Of a stretch of DNA of 64,000 bases, positions 17,007 to 25,437 are shown piece after piece (the first letter of the stretch is position 1; every line of letters begins with the position of its first letter). This DNA comes from JAHEAO01 sp942492375. GTDB taxonomy: Bacteria; Pseudomonadota; Alphaproteobacteria; Rhodobacterales; Rhodobacteraceae. The stretch covers positions 744,001 through 808,000 of the forward strand of contig CALOEL010000014.1 in assembly GCA_942492375.1 (NCBI GenBank). Reading direction: 5' to 3'. A program made the translations under genes and the position numbers. Under the pieces are notes generated by a model. That model did not search any database. It was not told the origin of the DNA and saw nothing but the letters and a program-made list of their open reading frames with translations.

Positions 17007-19496
17007 ATGAAAACGCATGTCAAAGCACTGGTCGTGGGTGGCGGTGCCGTTGGAACCGGGATCGCCTATCATCTGGCGAAGGCCGGCTGGGACACGATGC
17101 TGCTGGAACGCGACGAGCTGACTAGCGGGTCCACCTGGCACGCCGCCGGCCTGCTGCCCTTGTTCAACATGGGTTACGCGACTAGCCACATTCACGCCTA
17201 TTCGGTCAAGTTCTACAAGAGCCTGGAGGCCGAGACGGGCCTCAATGCCGGCTTTGCGGTGGTCGGAAACCTGCGGATGGCGCAGACGGATGCCCGGATG
17301 GACGAATACATGCTCTATGCCTCGACCGCCGAGACGGTGGGCATTCCCTACGAATGGCTGACCCCGGCACAGATCAAGGAGCGTTGGCCGCTGGTCCGCA
17401 CCGATGATCTGAGGGGCGCGATCTTCCATCCGACCGACGGCTACATCAACCCCGCGGACGTGACGCAGGCGATGGCCAAGGGCGCCCGCCAGCACGGCTG
17501 CACAATCGAGCGCAAATGGCAGGTTGACGGTTATCGCTGGACGGGATCGGACTGGGTGGTGTCGATCACGAAGATGGTGGAAAAGGGCGGCAATCTGGTG
17601 GCCTCGGATGAGACATCAGAAATCACCGCCGAACATGTCGTCACCGCCACCGGCAACCATGCGCAGCGCACCGCGAAGCTGTTGGGGATCAAGATCCCTG
17701 CGATTCCGGTCGAACACCAGTATGTCGTTACTGAACCGGACCTGGCGCTGGTCAAATGGCGCGCGGCTGGCAACCCCGAGCACCCAGTCCTGCGCGACGC
17801 CGACGCCAAGTGGTATGTGCGCGAGGAACGCAAGGGCTGGATCCTTGGCCCCTACGAGGAAGGCGCCCCGGCGCGGTTCGAGTACACGGTACCCGACAGT
17901 TTCCGCGCTGACCTCTTCCCGCTCGATCTGGAGCGGATCGAAGAGGAATACATGTCGATGATCCACCGCATCCCGACCTCGGAAGAGGTGGGGCTGAAGG
18001 ACGATTTCAACGGCCCGATCTGCTACACGCCCGACGGCAACCCGCTGGTCGGCCCGGCGCCGGGCTTGCGGAACATGTGGCTGGCAGAGGGCTTCAGCTT
18101 TGGTATCACGGCGGCCGGCGGCGTCGGCCACTACCTCGCGCAGTTGATGGTCGAGGGTGAGGCGGAAATTGACATGGCCTCGCTCGATCCCAAGCGTTAC
18201 GGGTCATGGATGACCACCGAATACGCGGCGCGGAAGAACGAGGAATGCTATTCCCACGTCTTTGTTCTGCACCACCCCGACGAGGAACGCGAAGCCTGCC
18301 GCCCGTTGCGCACCGCGCCCGCCTATGACCGGCAGAAGGCGCTTGGCGCGAAGTTCGGTTGCGTCAACGGCTGGGAGCGTCCGAACTACTACGCGCCGCT
18401 GGGATTCGACGATCATGCCAGCCGCAGCTTCCGCCGTGGCGGCTGGTGGCAATACGCAGCCGAGGAAGCCAAGGCGATCCGCGAAGCCGCCGGCCTGATC
18501 GACGCCACCGCCTTCACCAAGCACCTTGTGCGCGGGCCGGGCGCGACGCAGTTCCTCGACTGGTTCACCTGTAACAAGCTGCCAAACGTGGGCCGGATCA
18601 ACCTGACCTACGCGCTGACCGAAACCGGCACTACGCGCACAGAATATACCATCGTGCGGCTGGCCGAGGATGAGTACTATCTGGTCTCCGCCGGGGCCTG
18701 GACAGCCTATGACGCTGATTTCCTAATGAAAGCCGCCGCCGACAAGGCAGGCGAATTCGGTCACATCGACATCCACGACGTCACCACGCAGTGGGGCGTC
18801 TTCGCCATCGCCGGGCCGAATTCCCGCGCCGTCCTGAACGAGATCGTCAAGGACGCCGACCCTGCGACCGTTTTGTCGAACAAGCGCTTTCCGTGGTTGA
18901 CGATGCGCAACATAGAGCTTGGCATGTGCCCCGTGCGCGCCATCCGCGTCGCCTATACCGGTGAACTCGGCTGGGAACTGCACCACCCCATCGAGATGCA
19001 GAATTACCTGTGGGACCAGTTGATGAAGGCCGGCGAAAAGCACGGGCTGAAGGTGGTCGGTGCGCGGGCGCAGAACTGGCTGCGGCAGGAAAAATCCTAC
19101 CGCGCCTTCGGCACCGAACTGGGCCGCGACGCCACCCCGCTGGAGGCCGGGTTGGATCGCTTTGTCGACCTTGAAAAGGATTTCCGCGGCAAGCAGGCGA
19201 TGCAGGACACCGGCATCCGCTCGATGTGTGTGACGCTTTTGATCGACGGGCCAGAGGATGCGGACCCATGGGGCCGCGAGGCGCTGTATGATGGCGAGAC
19301 CAAGGTCGGTCGGCTGACCTCCGGCGGTTACTCGGTGCATTTCGGCAAGCAGATCGGCATGGGCTATGTGAAGCCGGAACTGGCAAAGACCGGCCAGAAA
19401 CTGAAGGTCAGGATGCTGAACCAGCTTTGGGATGCCGAGATAGTCGAGGACAGCCCCTATGACCCCTCGAACGCCGTGATCCGCAAGGATGGCTAA
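17007..19496 (+). CDS. FAD oxidoreductase-GcvT fusion (dimethylglycine/sarcosine dehydrogenase family)
   Basis: An 829-residue two-part enzyme. Residues 1-~400 form a DAO-type FAD domain (VVGGGAVGTGIAYHLAKAGW; GSTWHAAGLLPLFN, like the flavin-linking region of this family). A linker domain follows, then a GcvT folate-binding domain from about residue 430 to the end (ELGWELHHPIEMQNYLW, LEAGLDRFVDLEKDFRGK, LTSGGYSVHFGKQIGMGYV). Such enzymes oxidatively demethylate glycine-betaine derivatives and pass the one-carbon unit to tetrahydrofolate. The exact substrate is unclear. The ATG at 17007 follows GGGGGAGAG; the longer frame upstream is not coding. Its end overlaps the convergent DUF938 gene by 4 nt. 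Confidence 0.9.
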   Translation: MKTHVKALVVGGGAVGTGIAYHLAKAGWDTMLLERDELTSGSTWHAAGLLPLFNMGYATSHIHAYSVKFYKSLEAETGLNAGFAVVGNLRMAQTDARMDEYMLYASTAETVGIPYEWLTPAQIKERWPLVRTDDLRGAIFHPTDGYINPADVTQAMAKGARQHGCTIERKWQVDGYRWTGSDWVVSITKMVEKGGNLVASDETSEITAEHVVTATGNHAQRTAKLLGIKIPAIPVEHQYVVTEPDLALVKWRAAGNPEHPVLRDADAKWYVREERKGWILGPYEEGAPARFEYTVPDSFRADLFPLDLERIEEEYMSMIHRIPTSEEVGLKDDFNGPICYTPDGNPLVGPAPGLRNMWLAEGFSFGITAAGGVGHYLAQLMVEGEAEIDMASLDPKRYGSWMTTEYAARKNEECYSHVFVLHHPDEEREACRPLRTAPAYDRQKALGAKFGCVNGWERPNYYAPLGFDDHASRSFRRGGWWQYAAEEAKAIREAAGLIDATAFTKHLVRGPGATQFLDWFTCNKLPNVGRINLTYALTETGTTRTEYTIVRLAEDEYYLVSAGAWTAYDADFLMKAAADKAGEFGHIDIHDVTTQWGVFAIAGPNSRAVLNEIVKDADPATVLSNKRFPWLTMRNIELGMCPVRAIRVAYTGELGWELHHPIEMQNYLWDQLMKAGEKHGLKVVGARAQNWLRQEKSYRAFGTELGRDATPLEAGLDRFVDLEKDFRGKQAMQDTGIRSMCVTLLIDGPEDADPWGREALYDGETKVGRLTSGGYSVHFGKQIGMGYVKPELAKTGQKLKVRMLNQLWDAEIVEDSPYDPSNAVIRKDG

Positions 19497-20158
19497 CCGG
19501 GCTTGCGCGCTGTCAGCATGAGGTTGTTGGCAGGCATGTCGATGATTTCGCACTGAGCAAGACCGCCGGTTCGGAACCAGCTGAGAACGGTCTCGAAAGG
19601 CTTATAGCCGATCGCCGGATCCTGTGCGGTTAGATCGGCATGAAAACGGCGATCGCCGTCGCTCGCGAAGAATTCGCCGCGACGGAACGGGCCGTAGATT
19701 GCAAGAACCCCTAGTGGTCGAAGAGCAAGGCAGGATTCGGAAATTACCGTTGCGGCTTCATCGTCGCTAATTAGGTGCAGCAAGTTGGACAGGAAGATCA
19801 GATCGGCAGGCTCCATGGTCTGTGACCAGCCGGCAGTGCCCACGTCGAGCCGCAACGGCGGCAGCACATTCGGTATTTCTTCCGTCCAGGCTGCGATGCT
19901 CGCTAGTCGCGAGTCATCAAGGTCGGTCGGCTGCCAGACAAGACCCGGCAATGCCTTCGCGAACCGAGCCACGTGCTCGCCGGTGCCACTGGCGATCTCG
20001 AGCGCAGATCCCGAGTCGGGGGCGAGGACCCGAAGGGTCTTGAGAATCGCTTCGCCGTTCCGCGCCGCCGAGGGCGCGGAGAGGCGTTCCCCCGTACCGG
20101 GTCTCGCGACGCAGGCCGAGTCGGGCAGATTGAGAAAACGCTGGGGCAATCTGAACAA
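19493..20158 (-). CDS. DUF938 family SAM-dependent methyltransferase
   Basis: About 221 residues with the DUF938 pattern: SAPSAARNGEAILKTLR, the SAM-binding LEIASGTGEHVARFAKALP, WQPTDLDDSRLASI, and LIFLSNLLHLISDDEA. It ends with the family-typical MPANNLMLTARK. The substrate is unknown. The start is uncertain: the first candidate in frame is a TTG at 20158, with a poor ribosome site and no ATG nearby. The N-terminal ~25 residues are therefore doubtful. It converges on the dehydrogenase gene, with stop codons overlapping by 4 nt. Confidence 0.8.
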   Translation of the reverse strand: MFRLPQRFLNLPDSACVARPGTGERLSAPSAARNGEAILKTLRVLAPDSGSALEIASGTGEHVARFAKALPGLVWQPTDLDDSRLASIAAWTEEIPNVLPPLRLDVGTAGWSQTMEPADLIFLSNLLHLISDDEAATVISESCLALRPLGVLAIYGPFRRGEFFASDGDRRFHADLTAQDPAIGYKPFETVLSWFRTGGLAQCEIIDMPANNLMLTARKPG

Positions 20159-20312
20159 CCTTTTGATTCAGAAATAGAAAGTCTGGCAGATCTGCTGTTC
20201 GCCAACCCTAAGATGAGAAATCGAAAGAATCCATTCATTGTCCCAATTTCGGACACAGTTTCCTTGAACAATCGGATCAACACGGAGTTCCGGAATAGCG
20301 ATTAGGTGGCGT

Positions 20313-20954
20313 ATGAGCTATTTGAAAAAGATCGAAGGCGAGGCTGATGCGGCAATCCCGTTCACCGGCGGTATCGTCGAAGGCGCCAATCTGCGAACGC
20401 CTTGCGGGCTGCGCCGTGTTGAACTCGTTCGTCCCGGCGACCTTATCGTCACCCGCGACAATGGCCTCCAGCCCGTCCGCATGGTGTGGAAGCGAGAGAT
20501 CACCTCTGCCCAGATGGCGGCACGGCCCGATCTTGCACCGATCAGGCTGAAGCCACGCGCAATCGGTCCGATGATGCCGCAGAAGGACCTTTGCCTTGCT
20601 CCAGATCACCGGGTTCTGGTGCCGGGATACCGGCTGGCGGGACATGACCAGCGTGAAAGCTGCCTGATCGAGGCGAGGGAACTGGCCGGTTCCAGCGATG
20701 CGGCCTATGTCGATCGCTGCGGCGACCGGGTGAATTGTTATACGGTGATCTTCGACAGCCACCAGATCTTTTGCGTGAATGGCTTGCCGGTTGAAAGCTT
20801 CCTGCCAACAGCGGGGGCGCTTGCGACGCTCAGCGCGGACTTTCGCGATGCGATCGTGCGCCGCTTTCCCCAATTGCGGAGAGAACCGAACGCCTATCCC
20901 CCCGCAGAATACCGGGTAGTGCAGGGGGCGGAGTATCTGCCTGCGCAGGTGTAG
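20313..20954 (+). CDS. Stand-alone Hint-domain protein (variant lacking the nucleophile Cys)
   Basis: A 213-residue protein made almost entirely of a Hint_2 domain of the kind common in Rhodobacteraceae. Block A reads GGIVEGANLRTPCGLRRVE, then VRPGDLIVTRDNGLQPVRMVW. The downstream block LCLAPDHRVLVPGYRL and the end motif VIFDSHQIFCVNGLPVESF are typical. Aligned with the second Hint protein at 42935 (CFTPGTRIATPNG), the leading Cys is replaced by Gly, so autocatalytic cleavage is not expected. Its function is unknown. The AGGTGG ribosome site before the ATG at 20313 is good. Confidence 0.82.
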   Translation: MSYLKKIEGEADAAIPFTGGIVEGANLRTPCGLRRVELVRPGDLIVTRDNGLQPVRMVWKREITSAQMAARPDLAPIRLKPRAIGPMMPQKDLCLAPDHRVLVPGYRLAGHDQRESCLIEARELAGSSDAAYVDRCGDRVNCYTVIFDSHQIFCVNGLPVESFLPTAGALATLSADFRDAIVRRFPQLRREPNAYPPAEYRVVQGAEYLPAQV

Positions 20955-21096
20955 CGGCAAGGTTTCCAAGACGAACAACTTGATTTGTCTTAAAGCCACA
21001 CATTCAGATATTTGCTGGTGACCGCCCATTCCCGAATGCGGAGCGGGGGCGGCGCTGCCTTTGCACTCGACAATGGCGACGAGATTTGGGCCGTGA

Positions 21097-22194
21097 CTAT
21101 GACAATCCACCCTGGTCCGAACGAAACCGGCTTGGTGAAAGCCGGTCGACCACCGCCTGATCCAGTTCGCTTTGCCGGCCGGCGACCAGGTCTGCAACCA
21201 GCTGACTGGCAGCAGGGGAGCTTTGGAAGCCGTAGCCGCCCTGTCCGGCGACCCAGACGAATGACGGGTCCTGCGCGTCCGGCCCAAGCACAAGGCATCG
21301 GTCGGGTGCGAAGGTGCGCAGTCCCGCCCAGCTGCTTTCCAGCCGGGTGACTGGTTCGGTCACGAATTCCTCGTACCGTGCCAGTCCTTCGGCCAGCTCC
21401 ATGTCATCCGGCCAGGCGTCATGGGGGTGGCTGGGATCCTCGTCGGCGGGGGAGACGATGAGTTTTCCGGCGTCGGGCTTGCAGTACCAGCTTTCGCCGG
21501 TTCCGAAGACCATTGGCCAATTGGACAGGTCATGACCGCCCGGAGCGGGAATCCGCGCCATCGAACGACGGAACGGTGTCAGGCCAATCGGTCGCACACC
21601 GGCCATCGCGGCAATCTCGTCCGCCCATGAGCCCGCGGCGTTCACGAGCACCTTTGCGTCATAGCTTTCTTCACTCGTCGTGACGACCCAGGCGCCGGCT
21701 GCGCGGTCAATCGAAACCACCCGCTGTCCGAACCGGATCGTACCACCACTGTCGCGGATATCGCGGGCGAAGTTCTGGATCAGCCGGTCGGTATCAATGT
21801 CCCAGGCTTCGGCGTGGTAGGCCGTACGGGCGACCTTCAGCGGGTTCAGGATCGGAACTAATGCCTGTGCGTCCTCCAACGAGATGATCTCCATCGCCAT
21901 GCCGGTGACGTCGGCGTTGAAGCTGTCGCGCTGATCTGCCCCGGCGACAAGCAGGAAGCCGCGTGGCGACAGAACGCCACCGTTGGCAGATGCCAGGTGG
22001 GACTTGCTGGCTTTGTTGAGGGCCACTGTGCTGGGCAGACCGTAGGTTTCCTCGAACATCGCGGCGGACCGACCAGAGGTGTGATATCCAAGACCCGCCT
22101 CGGCTTCCAACAGCAGAACCTCGCCGAGACTGGCCAGGCGCGCGCCCACGGAAACCCCGGCAATCCCGCCGCCGATGACAAGAAAATCAATCAT
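21097..22194 (-). CDS. FAD-dependent D-amino-acid/glycine oxidase-type oxidoreductase
   Basis: A 365-residue DAO-family flavoprotein. The dinucleotide-binding motif is FLVIGGGIAGVSVGARLASL, followed by LLLEAEAGLGYHTSGRSAAM. The C-terminal FAD site is FVWVAGQGGYGFQSSPAASQ. The family oxidises amines or D-amino acids; the substrate is unknown. It lies downstream of the BMP transporter gene on the same strand, but a terminator at 22249-22270 separates the two, so co-transcription with the purine cluster is unlikely without read-through. Confidence 0.87.
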   Translation of the reverse strand: MIDFLVIGGGIAGVSVGARLASLGEVLLLEAEAGLGYHTSGRSAAMFEETYGLPSTVALNKASKSHLASANGGVLSPRGFLLVAGADQRDSFNADVTGMAMEIISLEDAQALVPILNPLKVARTAYHAEAWDIDTDRLIQNFARDIRDSGGTIRFGQRVVSIDRAAGAWVVTTSEESYDAKVLVNAAGSWADEIAAMAGVRPIGLTPFRRSMARIPAPGGHDLSNWPMVFGTGESWYCKPDAGKLIVSPADEDPSHPHDAWPDDMELAEGLARYEEFVTEPVTRLESSWAGLRTFAPDRCLVLGPDAQDPSFVWVAGQGGYGFQSSPAASQLVADLVAGRQSELDQAVVDRLSPSRFRSDQGGLS

Positions 22195-22248
22195 TTTATT
22201 CTCCCGGCGAGTGAGCCGATCCGCAGTGCGACGGCGGGCAAAGAAGAA

Positions 22249-22270
22249 GGGCCGGACATAAGCCCGGCCC
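22249..22270 (-). terminator. Terminator of the xdh-BMP transporter operon
   Basis: On the minus strand GGGCCGG and CCGGCCC form a 7-bp stem around an 8-nt loop, followed by TTCTTCTTTG. It lies 24 nt past the stop of the binding-protein gene. Confidence 0.7.
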
Positions 22271-22293
22271 CGCTCCTGGAGTACTAAAGGCGA

Positions 22294-23370
22294 TCAGTTG
22301 GGAATATCGCCAGTCAGACCTTCGACGTAGAAGTTCATGCCGGCCAGCGTGCCGTCATCGGCGGTTTCGCCTTCGGCCAGCCAGTCGGACCCGTCCTGCT
22401 TTTTCAGCGGGCCGGTGAAGGGGTGGTATTCGCCCGAAGCGATGGAGTCGCGCAGGGCCTCTGCCTCCGCCTTCACCTCTGCCGGGACGGCTTCGGTGAT
22501 TTCGCCGATCTCGACCATGCCTGGGCCGATGCCGTCCCAGGTGTCTGTCGATTCCCAAGTGCCGTCCAACACGGCCTGGACGCGGTCGATGTAGTAGGGC
22601 GCCCAATTGTCGATGATCGAACTGATGCGTGGCGAGGGCGCATATTCCGCCATGTCGCTGGCCTGCCCGAACGTATATACATTCCCCGCCTTTTCCGCCG
22701 CCGCATGGGGCGCGGTGGAATCGGTGTGCTGCAGGATCACGTCGGCGCCCTGTTCGATCAGCGCGGTGGCGGCATCCGCCTCTTTCGCCGGGTCGAACCA
22801 GGTATAGGCCCAGACGATCGAGAACTGGACGTCAGGATTGGCCTTCTTGGCGTGGATATATGCGCTGTTGATGCCACGGATGACCTCGGGGATCGGGAAG
22901 GATCCGATATAACCGATCTTGTTGGTCTTGGTCATCTTGCCCGCGATCAGGCCTTGAACGGCGCGGCCTTCGTAAAAGCGGGCTGAATAGGTGGAAACGT
23001 TGTCGGCCCGCTTGAAGCCGGTGGCATGTTCGAACTTCACGTCCGGGAACTTGGCCGCGACGTTGATCGTGGGATCCATGTAGCCGAATGAGGTCGTGAA
23101 GATGATGTCGGCACCGCCCAGCGCCATCTGCGTCAGCGCGCGTTCGGCATCGGCACCTTCCGGCACGCTTTCCTGATAGACGGTTTCGACCTTGTCGCCG
23201 AAATGCTCCTCGACCGCCAGCCGCGCCTTGTCGTGTTCGTAAGTCCAGCCGCCATCGCCGATCGGACCGACGAAAATGAAACCCGCCTTGACTTTGTCCT
23301 GCTGGGCAAACGCGCCCCCTGCAAGGCCGACCGCCAGCACGGCTCCGGCAAGAATTGATCTTCTGTTCAT
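22294..23370 (-). CDS. BMP family substrate-binding protein (nucleoside/purine ABC transporter)
   Basis: A 358-residue periplasmic protein with a signal peptide (MNRRSILAGAVLAVGLAGGA, cleavage near AFA-QQ). BMP/PnrA-type features: VKAGFIFVGPIGDGGWTYEH, ADIIFTTSFGYMDPTINVAAKFPD, GLIAGKMTKTNKIGYIGSFP, VWAYTWFDPAKEADAATALI and GADVILQHTDSTAP. BMP proteins bind nucleosides, purines or related compounds. Last gene of the minus-strand cluster that begins with xdhA, so a purine such as xanthine or a nucleoside is the likely ligand. There is no lipobox, unlike many Gram-positive relatives. Confidence 0.9.
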   Translation of the reverse strand: MNRRSILAGAVLAVGLAGGAFAQQDKVKAGFIFVGPIGDGGWTYEHDKARLAVEEHFGDKVETVYQESVPEGADAERALTQMALGGADIIFTTSFGYMDPTINVAAKFPDVKFEHATGFKRADNVSTYSARFYEGRAVQGLIAGKMTKTNKIGYIGSFPIPEVIRGINSAYIHAKKANPDVQFSIVWAYTWFDPAKEADAATALIEQGADVILQHTDSTAPHAAAEKAGNVYTFGQASDMAEYAPSPRISSIIDNWAPYYIDRVQAVLDGTWESTDTWDGIGPGMVEIGEITEAVPAEVKAEAEALRDSIASGEYHPFTGPLKKQDGSDWLAEGETADDGTLAGMNFYVEGLTGDIPN

Positions 23371-23422
23371 AAGTTACTCCCCTTTGGTGTGGGCTTTTCG
23401 CCCGGTTCTTGCTGCGATGCCC

Positions 23423-24355
23423 CTAGCTAGAGGCGTGAAAGACGCGGCCCAGTGCCGCCGGCGCGCCAAGCGCCGTCCGGCCGCGACGGCCCGACATGAT
23501 GACCAGCACAAGGATGGTTATCAGATATGGGCTCATCGACAAGTACTCGACGGGCAGGGCAGAGCCTGCTGCCTGCAAATTCAACTGCAGGACGGTAACG
23601 CCGCCGAATAGGTAAGCGCCAAGCAGAACGCGCCAGGGCCGCCAACTGGCGAAGACGACGATGGCGAGTGCGATCCAGCCTGCCCCTGCGGTCATGCCCT
23701 CGGTCCATTGCGGGACGCGGATCAGGCTGACATAGGCGCCGCCAAGGCCAGCGCAGGCGCCGCCGAACATGATCGCGGCCATGCGGATGTGAACGACCTT
23801 GTAACCCAGCGCATGGGCGGCATCGTGGCTTTCGCCGACCGCGCGCAGGATCAGACCGGCGCGGGTGAACTTGAGGAACGCCCAGACGGCGGCGACAAGC
23901 GCGATCGAGAAATAGACCATCAGGTCATGCTGGAAAACGATCCGCCCGATCACCGGGATGTCGGACAGAAGCGGCACGTCGAAATCCGCCGTGACGGGGG
24001 CCTTGATCCCGATATAGCCCTGTCCGATCAGCGCCGACAGGCCAAGTCCGAAAAGGGTCAGCGCAAGGCCGGTCGCGACCTGGTTGGACAAGAGGTACTG
24101 CGTAAGAAAGCCGAACAACACCGACAGCACCGCGCCGCCGATGGCAGCCCCGACGAAGCCGATGGCGGGGCTGCCGGTTTCGACGGCGATCACGAAGCCG
24201 CAGACGGCGCCGGTGATCATCATGCCCTCGACGCCAAGGTTCAGCACGCCCGCCTTTTCCACCACCATCTCGCCGATGGCGGCAAGAAGGATCGGGGTCG
24301 AGGCGACCATCAGAGAGGCCAGAAGGATGAGGGGGTTGATCGAGGAAAAGTCCAT
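23423..24355 (-). CDS. BMP-type ABC transporter permease 2
   Basis: A 310-residue inner-membrane permease of the BPD_transp_2 family (YufQ-like). Visible membrane segments include MIITGAVCGFVIAV, GFVGAAIGGAVLSVLFGF and MVYFSIALVAAVWAFLKF. The conserved cytoplasmic loop AVGESHDAAHALGYKV is the ATPase-docking element. Its ATG at 24355 overlaps the stop of the upstream permease gene (TGATG), so the two are translationally coupled. It forms the pore with the product of the next gene. Confidence 0.9.
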   Translation of the reverse strand: MDFSSINPLILLASLMVASTPILLAAIGEMVVEKAGVLNLGVEGMMITGAVCGFVIAVETGSPAIGFVGAAIGGAVLSVLFGFLTQYLLSNQVATGLALTLFGLGLSALIGQGYIGIKAPVTADFDVPLLSDIPVIGRIVFQHDLMVYFSIALVAAVWAFLKFTRAGLILRAVGESHDAAHALGYKVVHIRMAAIMFGGACAGLGGAYVSLIRVPQWTEGMTAGAGWIALAIVVFASWRPWRVLLGAYLFGGVTVLQLNLQAAGSALPVEYLSMSPYLITILVLVIMSGRRGRTALGAPAALGRVFHASS

Positions 24356-25437
24356 CACGCGGCCTCCGTCTTGCCGATGCGGATGCTGAAATTGGTCAGC
24401 ACGTCCACCGCCAGCAGGAAGAACAGAAGCATTCCCTGCAATAGCTGGATCGCGGCGGCGGGCAGGCCAAGCTGGGCCTGTGCCGCCTCGCCCCCGATAT
24501 AGGTCAGCGCCATGAGAAGCCCCGCCAGCAGGATGCCGACAGGATGCAGCCGCCCGAGGAAGGCCACGATGATCGCGGTGAAGCCGTAGCCCGAGTTGAA
24601 GTCGATCGTGATTTGCCCGGCGGGGCCGGTGACCTCGAACATGCCCGCCAGTCCGGCCAAGGCGCCGGATGTGCCGAGACAGAAGAGGATCAGCCGCGAC
24701 GGGTTCACCCCGGCAAAGCGGGCCGCGCGTGGCGATTGGCCGGTGACGCGGATCTGGAAGCCGAGCATATGCCGGGACAGAAGGACATACGCGAAGATGA
24801 CGGCGATGAAGGCCGCAACGACGCCCCAGTGGATGCCCGCGCTTTCGATGATGAAATCGTTATGCGCAGCCGGAAAGTCCTTGAAGTTGCGGCTGCCGGG
24901 GAAGCCCTGGCCATCGGGGTTGCGCAGCAGACTGGACGAGACCGAGGCCAGCATCGCCTCTGCCACATAGACCAGCATCAGCGAGACCAGGATCTCGTTG
25001 GTGCCGAACACGACCTTGAGCGTGGCCGGAATCATCGCCCAGACCCAGCCGCCGAGCGCGCCGAACAGGATCATGACCGGGAAAATCAGCGGATTCTCGG
25101 TTGGGTAGAAGGCCAGCCCGATTCCCGCGCCGCAGATCGCTCCGACGATGTACTGCCCTTCGGCGCCGATATTCCAGATGCCCGCGCGAAAGCCGAGCGA
25201 CAGGCCGATCGCGATCAGGATCAGGGGCGCCGCCTTCACCAGAAGTTGCCCGCGGTAGTAGAAGGCGAATTCGCCAAAGACCGGGTCCCAGAAGATCGTG
25301 CGGATCGATTCGAATGGATCCTTGCCGAGGAAGGCGAACAGGATGCCGCCCGCGACCATCGTCAGGATCACCGCAAGCGGCGGCGTCAGCATGGTCCACA
25401 TGCGCGACGGCGAGGGGCGTTTTTCAAGCCGCAACAT
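24355..25437 (-). CDS. BMP-type ABC transporter permease 1
   Basis: A 360-residue inner-membrane permease (YufP-like). It has the first hydrophobic segment LTPPLAVILTMVAGGILFAF, many further segments, and the docking loop VTGQSPRAARFAGVNPSR. The ATG at 25437 has a GGAGG site and lies 14 nt inside the end of the ATPase gene. A more upstream ATG at 25461 is less likely. It pairs with the permease at 23423 and the ATPase at 25424. Confidence 0.9.
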   Translation of the reverse strand: MLRLEKRPSPSRMWTMLTPPLAVILTMVAGGILFAFLGKDPFESIRTIFWDPVFGEFAFYYRGQLLVKAAPLILIAIGLSLGFRAGIWNIGAEGQYIVGAICGAGIGLAFYPTENPLIFPVMILFGALGGWVWAMIPATLKVVFGTNEILVSLMLVYVAEAMLASVSSSLLRNPDGQGFPGSRNFKDFPAAHNDFIIESAGIHWGVVAAFIAVIFAYVLLSRHMLGFQIRVTGQSPRAARFAGVNPSRLILFCLGTSGALAGLAGMFEVTGPAGQITIDFNSGYGFTAIIVAFLGRLHPVGILLAGLLMALTYIGGEAAQAQLGLPAAAIQLLQGMLLFFLLAVDVLTNFSIRIGKTEAA

